From the NCBI GenBank assembly GCA_947625425.1, contig CANQOH010000013.1, positions 1 through 32,308 on the forward strand: DNA of 32,308 bases, given 5' to 3'. Below the pieces are notes generated by a model. The model had not been told where the DNA came from. It ran no database searches and saw nothing but the letters and a program-made list of their open reading frames with translations. Each line of letters starts with the position of its first letter. The first letter of the stretch is position 1. Source of the DNA: an uncultured Bacilli bacterium. GTDB taxonomy: Bacteria; Bacillota_I; Bacilli_A; RF39; UBA660. Of the stretch, positions 14,684 through 22,178 are shown piece by piece. The translations under genes were made by a program, and so were the position numbers.

Positions 14684-17449
14684 ATGAAATTTCGTATTTC
14701 AAGTAAAGATTTGGTAATGTTTGCAATTTTTGCTGGCTTTTTATTTTATCTTTGTGCAATTGCAACAGCTAATATAAATTCTTTTAGTGAATCAGGAACT
14801 TTTTCTGGATTGAACCCAATCCCTGGAATGACTGAGTTTTTGGGGGCAACTTTAGTTTTATTTTTAATTTTTTTAGTTTTAATATTTACTAGTGTTTCTT
14901 CATTAGTTTTTGAAAGAAAAAAAGGTGTCGGTTTTGAAATCGGTGAAAAAGATAACAAAGGTTATTCTAGATGGTCTAAAGATAAAGAAATTAAAAATGA
15001 TAAAGGTGTTGAAATAGTTGATCCTTTAGCAACAGAAACAACTGTAGCAGGAATTCCTTTAGTTAATGATGGTAAAAGATTATGGGTTGATAATGGAGAA
15101 TATCATAACTTAGTAATAGGTTCTACTGGTTCTGGTAAATCACAAACGATAGTTGAACCAATGGTTGAACTTTTAATTAAAAAGGGCGAAAGTATGATTA
15201 TCACCGACCCTAAAGGTGAATTATTTAAAGCTTCTAGTGATTATATGAAACAAAGAGGGTATAACGTAGTTGTTTTAAACTTCCGTGAACCACAAAATGG
15301 TAATGCGTGGAATCCTTTAACTTTACCTTATCAATATTATAAAGATGGTAATATTGATAAATCGACGGAGTTATTGGATGATGTTGCTTTAAATATTTTA
15401 TATGATCCGAATAATAAAGGTGAACCTTTCTGGGAAAAATCAGCAGCTGACTATTTCTCAGGTTTAGCTTTAGGACTATTTGAAGATGCTAAGTTAGAAG
15501 AAATAAACCTTAACTCAATTAACTTAATGAGTACAGTTGGGGAAGAAAAATTTGCTGCTAGTAATTATATTAAAGAATATTTTACTTTAAAAGGTGAAGA
15601 TTCTAATGCTTATGTTTTTGCTTCTAATACAATAAATGCACCTGCTGATACTAAAGGTGGTATTTTATCAGTATTTAGACAAAAGATAAGATTATTTGCT
15701 TCACGTGATAATTTATCAGAGATGCTATCATATAGTGATTTTGATATGCGTAGTATTGGTAAGGAAAAGACAGCTGTCTTCATTATAATTCATGATGAAA
15801 AGACAACTTATCATGGTTTAGCAACAATCTTTATTAAACAAGTTTATGAAACTTTAATTGATGTGGCACAATCTAATGGTGGTAAATTACCATTTAGAAC
15901 TAATTTTATTCTTGATGAGTTTGCCAATATGCCTCCACTTAAAGATGTTACAACAATGGTTACAGCAGCTCGTTCACGTGCAATAAGATTTACATTTATT
16001 ATTCAAAACTTTGCCCAATTAAAGAGTGTTTATGGTAATGAAGATGCTGAAACTATTAAAGGTAACTGTGGTAACTTAGTATACTTAATTAGTACTGAGT
16101 TAGCAGCGTTAGAAGAAATAAGTAAGATGTGTGGAGAAGTTAAATCTGGTGATAAAGATAAGACGGCTTCAACGCCACTTGTTACAGTTACAGATTTACA
16201 GAAATTAAAATTATTTGAAGCAATTATAATTAGATGGCGTTTATCACCATTTAAGACAAAATATACACCTAACTTTAAGATGGATTGGGGACATCCTAAA
16301 ACAGAAGCTACTTATCCAGTAAGAGAGAAAAGGGAAGTTCAAAAATTCGATGTAAAAGAATTTACAAAGAAGAAAAAGAGTGAAAAGATAAAAAATTCAT
16401 TAAGTGAAAATAGTGGTGGTGTTTCTGGTGGTAATCCATTTAAATCACCAATGGATAATCCTTTTGGACCACGTAATGATATGTTCCCACCTAGTGGAGC
16501 AAATCCTTTTGGGCCTCCAACTCCTGATAAAAACTCTGATAGTGGTTTATTTGGCGGTCTAGGTGGAGGCTTAGATCTTGATGCAATGATGCGTGATATC
16601 GATAGAAAAATTGCGGAATTAGATGCGGAAGAAGCGCGTCAAAAAGAAGAACAAGCTAAGTTAAAAGAATCAGAAAAAGAAAAAGCAAGTAGCGAAGTTA
16701 AACCAGTTGTTGATGATAAACCACAGATGGATATTAATAAGTTTAATAGTGATTTAGATAATATGATTTTAGATAGTAATTCATCACATATTAAAGATAT
16801 TGAACCTATCAGTGAAAAGAATAGCTATTCTGATGATTTATCTGATATTAAACAAACTAGTTTAGATTCATTTAATATATTTAATGATTCAACTGATGAT
16901 TATAAGTCTGAGGTCAAAAAAGATGATAGTGAGATTACTATTGGTAATGAAAAAGCTAATATTGCCGTAGCAACAAGTAGTCCACTTGAAGATGTTGATA
17001 ATTATGATTCGTTACCTAAACCTTTAAATGCTTCAATTATCCAACCTAACTATAATAGTGGAACAGTAGTTAAAACAACGGATGATGATTATAATATTTA
17101 TAATCAAGTTCCAGATATTATGAGTAGTGTTAAAGATGAAGTAAAGACGGAAGAGGAAGTTAAAAAAGAGGTTAATGATTTTACAGCTAAGACTAATTTG
17201 GAACCAGTAAAACCTGCTGTTACTTCTTATAATGTTGGTGGTAATCCATCTACAAAAAATGATGATTATAATATCTATAATACTAAAGTAGAAACAGAAA
17301 ATATTTCTGATAGTAAGCCTTCAGTAGTTACTAAAACTGAAGAACCAGAAAAAGTTAATGTTAATATAGATCCTGATAAGGTAGTAATCAATGATAATAA
17401 TGTTATATCAGATGACGAATTCTTTGATGATTTCTTTGGAGATGACTAA
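14684..17449 (+). CDS. VirD4/TraG-type coupling ATPase with a long acidic tail
   Basis: 921 residues from ATG 14684 (the in-frame GTG at 14672 is inside the ribosome site). Two N-terminal membrane helices (about 12-32 and 48-72) precede the ATPase domain: Walker A GSTGSGKS at 146-153 (Lys152), TDPKGELFK, an NPLTLPY segment, Walker B ILDEFANMPP (Asp411, Glu412) and FIIQNFAQL. VirD4 recruits substrates to the type IV channel. The last 370 residues or so are disordered and acidic, with NPFxxP motifs (three copies, about 580-615) and the repeat DDYNIYN (twice). This tail is far longer than in typical VirD4 proteins and is a candidate substrate-docking or adaptor platform. No relaxase gene is present in the window. 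Confidence 0.9.
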   Translation: MKFRISSKDLVMFAIFAGFLFYLCAIATANINSFSESGTFSGLNPIPGMTEFLGATLVLFLIFLVLIFTSVSSLVFERKKGVGFEIGEKDNKGYSRWSKDKEIKNDKGVEIVDPLATETTVAGIPLVNDGKRLWVDNGEYHNLVIGSTGSGKSQTIVEPMVELLIKKGESMIITDPKGELFKASSDYMKQRGYNVVVLNFREPQNGNAWNPLTLPYQYYKDGNIDKSTELLDDVALNILYDPNNKGEPFWEKSAADYFSGLALGLFEDAKLEEINLNSINLMSTVGEEKFAASNYIKEYFTLKGEDSNAYVFASNTINAPADTKGGILSVFRQKIRLFASRDNLSEMLSYSDFDMRSIGKEKTAVFIIIHDEKTTYHGLATIFIKQVYETLIDVAQSNGGKLPFRTNFILDEFANMPPLKDVTTMVTAARSRAIRFTFIIQNFAQLKSVYGNEDAETIKGNCGNLVYLISTELAALEEISKMCGEVKSGDKDKTASTPLVTVTDLQKLKLFEAIIIRWRLSPFKTKYTPNFKMDWGHPKTEATYPVREKREVQKFDVKEFTKKKKSEKIKNSLSENSGGVSGGNPFKSPMDNPFGPRNDMFPPSGANPFGPPTPDKNSDSGLFGGLGGGLDLDAMMRDIDRKIAELDAEEARQKEEQAKLKESEKEKASSEVKPVVDDKPQMDINKFNSDLDNMILDSNSSHIKDIEPISEKNSYSDDLSDIKQTSLDSFNIFNDSTDDYKSEVKKDDSEITIGNEKANIAVATSSPLEDVDNYDSLPKPLNASIIQPNYNSGTVVKTTDDDYNIYNQVPDIMSSVKDEVKTEEEVKKEVNDFTAKTNLEPVKPAVTSYNVGGNPSTKNDDYNIYNTKVETENISDSKPSVVTKTEEPEKVNVNIDPDKVVINDNNVISDDEFFDDFFGDD

Positions 17450-17470
17450 TTAATTAAGTCATCTCTTTTT
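17439..17470 (+). terminator. Terminator ending the secretion locus
   Basis: GAGATGACT (17439-17447), which includes the end of virD4, pairs with AGTCATCTC (17457-17465), followed by five T's. It marks the end of the Tad/T4SS block. Confidence 0.85.
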
Positions 17471-17499
17471 AAGTGCATAAAATATATTGGGGTGGGTTG

Positions 17500-17748
17500 A
17501 TGAAAAAGATTTCACTTAGTGATTATAAAAGTAACATGGGAGTATTTATAGACGTTAATTATAATAATAGTAATGTAGTAAGTAATGCCATACATATTCC
17601 TTATGAACAATTACTTATTAATCATAAAGAATTATTAGATAAAAATAAAAAATATTTTATTTATTGTAATGGAGGAATTAAGTCAAAGAAAGCAACTAAT
17701 ATTTTAGATTTTTATGGCTATGATGTGACTTATGTTTATAAAGAATAA
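17500..17748 (+). CDS. Single-domain rhodanese-like sulfurtransferase
   Basis: 82 residues from ATG 17500, with GGGGTGGG upstream. Residues 15-34 (VFIDV...AIHIPYEQL) and YFIYCNGGIKSKKA match the rhodanese fold, with the persulfide-forming Cys56 in the active-site loop CNGGIKS. Rhodaneses move sulfane sulfur; many short bacterial ones serve Fe-S or thiolation pathways. It is slightly shorter than the usual 95-110 residues, with the first strand trimmed. It lies between the secretion locus and a membrane-protein operon, with no obvious partner. Confidence 0.8.
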   Translation: MKKISLSDYKSNMGVFIDVNYNNSNVVSNAIHIPYEQLLINHKELLDKNKKYFIYCNGGIKSKKATNILDFYGYDVTYVYKE

Positions 17749-17773
17749 GTTTACATCTTAAAAGGGGACTTTA

Positions 17774-17802
17774 TTGTTATTTACAATTAATTAAACTATA
17801 AT
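17774..17802 (+). promoter_or_regulatory. Promoter giving a probably leaderless message
   Basis: TTGTTA (17774-17779), 17 bases, TATAAT (17797-17802). The expected transcription start, about 17809, falls on GTG 17809 / ATG 17812, and no Shine-Dalgarno is present before either. Confidence 0.7.
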
Positions 17803-17811
17803 ATAATTGTG

Positions 17812-18408
17812 ATGTTTATGGAGTTTTTGAATGATATAAATAATTGGTTAAATGAATTTTTAATAAATGCAGGTATCTTAGCTCCTATTTTTTGTTGTAT
17901 ATTAATTTTTTTAGAAGGAACTTTAGCTTTTTTACCATTATTTCTTTTTATAACGATTAATATTTTAACAATGGGTCCTATATTTGGATGTTTAATATCT
18001 TGGATATGTACGGTATTAGGATCATTTACGATGTTTAGTTTATCAAGGAAAATATTAAATAAATTTATCGAAAAACAGAGTAAGAAAAGAAAGTTTGTCA
18101 AAAAAATAGTGACTAGTATTAATAAACTTTCTTTTTCCCAATTAGCTTTAATAATAGCTATTCCTTTTGCTCCTTCATTTTTTATTAATTTAGGAGCGGG
18201 AATATCTAAAATACCAAAGATTAAATATTTATATTCTTTATTAGTTGGTAAGATATTTATTGTTATATTTTGGGGTTATGTTGGATCAAATATTGTTGAG
18301 TGCTTAAAAAATCCTATTCTCATAATAAAAGTTATTATTATGTTATTAGTGGCATATGTGATAAGTAAGTTTATTAATAAGAAATTTAATATAGATGAGA
18401 GGTATTAA
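17812..18408 (+). CDS. DedA/TVP38-like (VTT/SNARE-associated) membrane protein
   Basis: About 198 residues. Hydrophobic segments lie at about 18-45, 50-75, 108-130, 140-160 and 168-188. There is an EGTLAFLPLFLF segment near the first helix pair and an AIPFAPSFFINLGAGISKIP segment in the middle, resembling the re-entrant loop and Gly motif of VTT/DedA proteins, which act as lipid scramblases or undecaprenyl-phosphate flippases. The start is uncertain: GTG 17809, ATG 17812 and ATG 17818 all lie within ten bases of the expected transcription start, so initiation is probably leaderless. It overlaps rmuC by one base (TAATG). Confidence 0.7.
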   Translation: MFMEFLNDINNWLNEFLINAGILAPIFCCILIFLEGTLAFLPLFLFITINILTMGPIFGCLISWICTVLGSFTMFSLSRKILNKFIEKQSKKRKFVKKIVTSINKLSFSQLALIIAIPFAPSFFINLGAGISKIPKIKYLYSLLVGKIFIVIFWGYVGSNIVECLKNPILIIKVIIMLLVAYVISKFINKKFNIDERY

Positions 18409-19499
18409 TGATGATAGATTATGTAATAATAGGTTTATTAATTGTTTTAATTATTTTAGTAATTATTAGTTTATTTAAGAAGAATGATGAAAAAGATTTA
18501 GTCGAAAGATTAGGTAAATTAGAAAAGAATGTTAATAGTGATTTAGCTGATTTTAAGTTTGATATTAATAAATATTTAACAGAAGATTTTAATAAATTAA
18601 ATGAGAGTGTTGAACATAAATTATTATTAATTAATGAGAAAGTTAATGAAAGAATAGATCAGAATTTTGAAAAAACTAATAAGACATTTAATAATATCTT
18701 AGAGAGATTAACAAAGATTGATGAAGCACAGAAGAAGATAGATAGTTTATCTAGTGAGATAGTTGGTCTTCAAAGTGTCTTAACTGATAAGAAGACAAGA
18801 GGTATTTTTGGGGAAGTTAATTTAAATTATATTTTAACGAGTGTTTTTGGCGAGAAGAAAGGTTCTATTTATGATATACAACATACGATGAGTAATGGTT
18901 ATATAGCTGATTCAATTTTATTTGCACCAGAACCTTTAGGGACTATATGTATAGATAGTAAATTTCCTTTGGAAAATTATGAAAGAATGACAGATACTAA
19001 TTTATCTGATACGGAACGTAGTGCGGCTTTAAAGCTATTTAAGAATGATGTTAAAAAACATATAGATGCGATTGCTAGTAAGTATATTATACCTGGTGAA
19101 ACTTCAGATGAAGCAATAATGTTTTTGCCAGCTGAAGCGATATTTGCGGAGATTAATGCTCATCATGAAGAATTACTTAGATATTCGTATGAAAAGAGAG
19201 TATGGATTACAAGTCCAACTACTTTAATGAGTACATTAACGATTATTCAAATGATTCTTAAGAATATGGAAAGAGATAAGTATGCTCAAATTATTCATGT
19301 TGAATTAAATAAACTAAGTAAAGAATTTGATAAATATCGTGAAAGATGGGATAAGTTATCACGTAGTATTGATACTGTTACTAAAGATATTAAAGATATT
19401 AATATTACAACTGAAAAGATTACAAAGAGATTTGATTCAATTAATAGTGTTGATGTTAGTTTAATAGAACATAAAGATGATGAAGAAGATATGCAGTAG
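18408..19499 (+). CDS. rmuC: DNA recombination protein RmuC family
   Basis: 363 residues. One N-terminal membrane helix (about 4-24) precedes a coiled coil (about 30-125), then the RmuC nuclease-like domain: TRGIFGEVNLNYIL, ADSILFAP, ICIDSKFPLENYERM, IMFLPAEAIFAEI, and ITSPTTLMSTLTIIQMIL. RmuC proteins are membrane-anchored, have a restriction-endonuclease-like fold and limit rearrangement at short inverted repeats. The IDSKFP motif is intact. Shine-Dalgarno GAGAGG; ATG 18411 is an equally good start. It forms an operon with the preceding membrane protein and ends in a terminator. Confidence 0.9.
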   Translation: MMIDYVIIGLLIVLIILVIISLFKKNDEKDLVERLGKLEKNVNSDLADFKFDINKYLTEDFNKLNESVEHKLLLINEKVNERIDQNFEKTNKTFNNILERLTKIDEAQKKIDSLSSEIVGLQSVLTDKKTRGIFGEVNLNYILTSVFGEKKGSIYDIQHTMSNGYIADSILFAPEPLGTICIDSKFPLENYERMTDTNLSDTERSAALKLFKNDVKKHIDAIASKYIIPGETSDEAIMFLPAEAIFAEINAHHEELLRYSYEKRVWITSPTTLMSTLTIIQMILKNMERDKYAQIIHVELNKLSKEFDKYRERWDKLSRSIDTVTKDIKDINITTEKITKRFDSINSVDVSLIEHKDDEEDMQ

Positions 19500-19512
19500 C
19501 ATATCTTTTTTT
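19486..19512 (+). terminator. Terminator after rmuC
   Basis: AAGATATGC (19486-19494), four-base loop AGTA, GCATATCTT (19499-19507), T's through 19512. The stem overlaps the rmuC stop codon. It lies between convergent genes. Confidence 0.85.
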
Positions 19513-20263
19513 AACGAAACCAAATAAAAGTAAAGATAGCTAAAAGAAGTAAGTAAAGAGTTAATCTTTTTAATTGGTTTTGTTTAATTAAATTTATTAA
19601 GTATTTTATTAAAGATAAAGAGATTATGGTAGAAATAGTAATACTTATTAAAAGATAGAAGATATCGGAAGATGAAAATAAATAATTTAAACCACTTAAA
19701 GAAGAAGGTAATAAATTAAAGAAATAGATGATTAATGAATATTTAATACTTGATTCTTTAGATAATTTACATAAATAACAACCGACGAGATTAAATAAGA
19801 ATGAGGGAAGATTAGTAAGTAAGGAGAATATATTAATTAGATTTAAGAAGATTATATTTGAATATTTTAAATCATAAATTGTTTTATTATAAGTTTTATT
19901 TTTAGTAATTAGAAGAGTTATAGAAATTATTAAAAATAAGTAGGGAATAGTTTTAAGAGATGGATAAGGTTTAAAGATTATATTAGTTATTAAACTAATT
20001 ATGATAGTTGGCATAAAGATAAAAATTGTCTTTAAATATTTTTTATTATTTTGTTTATTTTTTCTTGATGGTAGATATTTAATAATAGTTATTAATATAG
20101 CTATTAAAGAAGGAAGAATAAATAAAAAATTTATTTTAGGATTGTTAAATATTTTAGTATTAAGTAAGTTTTTAAATAGAGTTATGTGAGATGAGTAAGA
20201 TAGAGGGAGAATATTAGTAATACTTCCTATGATACTAAGAATTAAATAAATAATTATTTTCAT
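19511..20263 (-). CDS. UppP/BacA-like membrane protein lacking catalytic residues
   Basis: 250 residues, almost entirely hydrophobic, with about eight membrane helices. The start (GSITNILPLSYSSHITLF) matches the first UppP motif (EGLTEFLPVSSTGHL in E. coli), keeping LP-x-S and His26 but replacing the two essential glutamates with Ser14 and Asn17. The second motif (PGxSRSG) has become PSFLFN, losing the essential Arg, although the KLSKESSIKYSL stretch after it still aligns. It is therefore probably not an undecaprenyl-pyrophosphate phosphatase, and may act as a lipid-binding or transport relic. The start follows AAGGTG on this strand. A chance resemblance is possible given the low-complexity membrane sequence. 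Confidence 0.6.
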   Translation of the reverse strand: MKIIIYLILSIIGSITNILPLSYSSHITLFKNLLNTKIFNNPKINFLFILPSLIAILITIIKYLPSRKNKQNNKKYLKTIFIFMPTIIISLITNIIFKPYPSLKTIPYLFLIISITLLITKNKTYNKTIYDLKYSNIIFLNLINIFSLLTNLPSFLFNLVGCYLCKLSKESSIKYSLIIYFFNLLPSSLSGLNYLFSSSDIFYLLISITISTIISLSLIKYLINLIKQNQLKRLTLYLLLLAIFTFIWFR

Positions 20264-20313
20264 ATTTTCACCTTATTTAATAATATATTTTTATTTATAA
20301 AATAGAATTAAAT

Positions 20314-20502
20314 ATGAATAAATATTTATTATATGGGGTAGGAATTATTTGTTTAAGTATGGGAATTAGTATTATGATTATTTATTCTAATTTATTAGTT
20401 TATGGTTTTGGTTTTAAAGATTATTTAATAGCCATATTTAAAACATGGGAATTTTATTTATTACCAGTAGGAATTTTTATCATAATAAAAGATAGATTTT
20501 AG
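20314..20502 (+). CDS. 62-residue two-helix membrane protein, unknown
   Basis: The peptide has two hydrophobic helices (about 4-28 and 36-58) and a basic end (KDRF). No ribosome site precedes the ATG; -10-like TATAAA and TAGAAT lie 6-18 bases upstream, consistent with a leaderless or near-leaderless message. It fills the gap between the UppP-like gene (divergent) and trpS (convergent, overlapping by three bases). It has no recognisable homologue and could still be an unexpressed frame. Confidence 0.45.
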   Translation: MNKYLLYGVGIICLSMGISIMIIYSNLLVYGFGFKDYLIAIFKTWEFYLLPVGIFIIIKDRF

Positions 20503-20513
20503 TAATCTATCTT
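20489..20513 (-). terminator. Terminator of trpS
   Basis: AAGATAGATT (20489-20498) pairs with AATCTATCTT (20504-20513). On the minus strand the stem is followed by TTTATT. The stem includes the stop codons of trpS and of the convergent small gene. Confidence 0.65.
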
Positions 20514-21503
20514 CATTGCTTTTTTAACTTTAAGCATTTGCTCTTTAGCTTTTTCACGAGCTTTAGCAGTTCCTTCTTGTAATATTTGATCTACTAATTC
20601 AGGATTGTCTTCATATTTTTTACGACGTTCTTTATATTGCGCTAAGAATTCATTCATTTTAGCTATTAATTCTTTTTTACAAGCGACACAGCCGCGAGCA
20701 CCTTTTTGACATTCAGCACAAATCTTATTAACGTTTTCTTCACTATTAACAAGTTTGTGATAATAGTAAACCATACAGACATCTGGATTAGCTGGATCAT
20801 CTTTTTTTATTTTATTAGGATCAGTAATAGCACCCATTATCTTTTTAGAAATAGTTTCTTCGTTATCGATTAAATAAATGGCATTTCCTAAAGATTTACC
20901 CATTTTATCATTACCATCTAAACCTTTAATACGAGTGGTTTTAGAAAGATAAGCTTGTGGTTCACGAAGAGTTTCACCATAAATAGAATTAAATTTACGA
21001 ACTATTTCACGACATTGTTCAATAAGTGGTAATTGATCTTCACCAACGGGAACTAGTTCACCATCAAAAGCAGTAATATCGGCGGCTTGAGAGACTGGAT
21101 AACCTAAAAAACCATAAGTAATAGATTCACCTTCATTACCAAATAATTCTTTCTTTTGTTCAATTTCTGATTTAACAGTTGGATTACGATGTAGACGAGC
21201 AATTGTTACTAAATTAGAATAGAATACTGTTAATTCAGCTATTTCAGGTATTTGAGATTGAATAAACATATTTACTTTATTAGGATCTATACCAATAGCT
21301 AGTAAATCCATAGCTATTTCTTTAACATTCTTTCTTACTTTATCAGGATTATCAAAATTATCCGTTAAAGCTTGAACATCGGCGATTTCTAAATAAAAGT
21401 TATAATCATCTTGTAACTTAACCCAGTTTTGTCCAGCTCCAAATAAATGACCTAAATGTAAATTACCAGTAGGTCTTAAACCGGTTAAAATTGTTTTTTT
21501 CAT
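20499..21503 (-). CDS. trpS: Tryptophanyl-tRNA synthetase with a C-terminal cysteine cluster
   Basis: 334 residues from ATG 21503-21501, chosen over upstream in-frame codons because AAGGAAGTG precedes it and the protein opens MKKTILTGLRPTGNLHLGH. It charges tRNA-Trp. The class I signatures are HLGH (16-19) and KMGKS (in NDKMGKSLGNAI). Length is normal. The domain after KMSKS carries five cysteines, with DVC, then CAEC, C-x6-C and C-x2-C spacing, much like the [4Fe-4S] motif of Thermotoga maritima TrpRS (C-x22-C-x6-C-x2-C); the first gap here counts as 21. No T-box or other leader riboregulator is visible upstream. Confidence 0.95.
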   Translation of the reverse strand: MKKTILTGLRPTGNLHLGHLFGAGQNWVKLQDDYNFYLEIADVQALTDNFDNPDKVRKNVKEIAMDLLAIGIDPNKVNMFIQSQIPEIAELTVFYSNLVTIARLHRNPTVKSEIEQKKELFGNEGESITYGFLGYPVSQAADITAFDGELVPVGEDQLPLIEQCREIVRKFNSIYGETLREPQAYLSKTTRIKGLDGNDKMGKSLGNAIYLIDNEETISKKIMGAITDPNKIKKDDPANPDVCMVYYYHKLVNSEENVNKICAECQKGARGCVACKKELIAKMNEFLAQYKERRKKYEDNPELVDQILQEGTAKAREKAKEQMLKVKKAMKIDY

Positions 21504-21584
21504 GATAATCACTTCCTTTAAGTATTTTATCATAAGATGTATAAAAAGTTAATTATAAAGAATAATAAATAATGAGGAGATATT

Positions 21585-22124
21585 ATGAAGAAAATAATTA
21601 TTATCTTATTTATGACTTTAATATTATTAGGTTGTGGTAAAGATTTAAGTGCTAGAGAAGTAGTAAGTGATTATTTAGAAAATTATATTACTTTAGATAA
21701 AAGTGTAGTAGATCAATTAAATGAATATGTTGATAATGAAAAACTAACTAATGAACAAAAATTAGTATATAAAGAAATATTAAGAAGACAATATAGTAGT
21801 TTAACATATGATATTCAAAATGAAAGATATGAAGGTAATATGGCGTATGTTAAAACTAAAATTAATGTAATAGATTTAGCTAAAGCGCAACAAGAAGCTT
21901 TAGATTATTATAATAAGCATATAGATGATTTTAATAACGATACTGGTATTTATGATAAGAATATTTATATGGATTATAAATTAGAGCAGATGAAAAAAGA
22001 AAATGAAACAATTAATTATGAAATAGAATTTAAGTTAATTAAAGATGGAAATGATTGGGAAGTAGAACAATTATCATCTGATGATTTAGAAAAAATACAT
22101 GGAGTATATAGTGAGGAAGAATAA
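21585..22124 (+). CDS. Small lipoprotein with a DUF4878/NTF2-like appearance
   Basis: 179 residues: signal peptide with lipobox LLGC (Cys17), then a mixed helix/strand domain with the opening AREVVSDYLENY and an ending EFKLIKDGNDWEVEQL, the pattern of small extracytoplasmic NTF2-like lipoproteins. It would be lipid-anchored on the outer face of the membrane. Shine-Dalgarno GAGGAG. It is divergent from trpS and has its own terminator. The function is unknown. Confidence 0.75.
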   Translation: MKKIIIILFMTLILLGCGKDLSAREVVSDYLENYITLDKSVVDQLNEYVDNEKLTNEQKLVYKEILRRQYSSLTYDIQNERYEGNMAYVKTKINVIDLAKAQQEALDYYNKHIDDFNNDTGIYDKNIYMDYKLEQMKKENETINYEIEFKLIKDGNDWEVEQLSSDDLEKIHGVYSEEE

Positions 22125-22147
22125 TAATACTATAATTATTCTTTTTT
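22117..22147 (+). terminator. Terminator after the small lipoprotein gene
   Basis: AAGAATAAT (22117-22125) pairs with ATTATTCTT (22135-22143), then T's to 22147; the stem includes the stop codon. Confidence 0.7.
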
Positions 22148-22150
22148 ATT

Positions 22151-22159
22151 TGTTATAAT
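22151..22159 (+). promoter_or_regulatory. Extended -10 promoter for the GH25 gene
   Basis: TGTTATAAT just downstream of the terminator and 20 bases before the ATG, leaving room for AGGAG. No -35 is evident. Confidence 0.6.
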
Positions 22160-22178
22160 TTTTTTAGGAGTTGGAAGT

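Noticed and set aside
14746..14958. Minus-strand ORF within virD4
   Set aside because: Antisense to the conserved membrane helices; no initiation signal.
1..17449. Integrative conjugative element
   Set aside because: No integrase, relaxase, attachment repeat or tRNA junction is seen, and base composition is even with the flanks; a fixed chromosomal locus is preferred, although the upstream side is unseen.
17796..18101. Minus-strand ORF across the DedA-like gene
   Set aside because: The plus-strand gene has membrane topology and a matching promoter; this frame has neither.
20001..20189. Plus-strand ORF within the UppP-like gene
   Set aside because: Shadow of a hydrophobic protein; the minus-strand gene has an AAGGTG site and a family resemblance.
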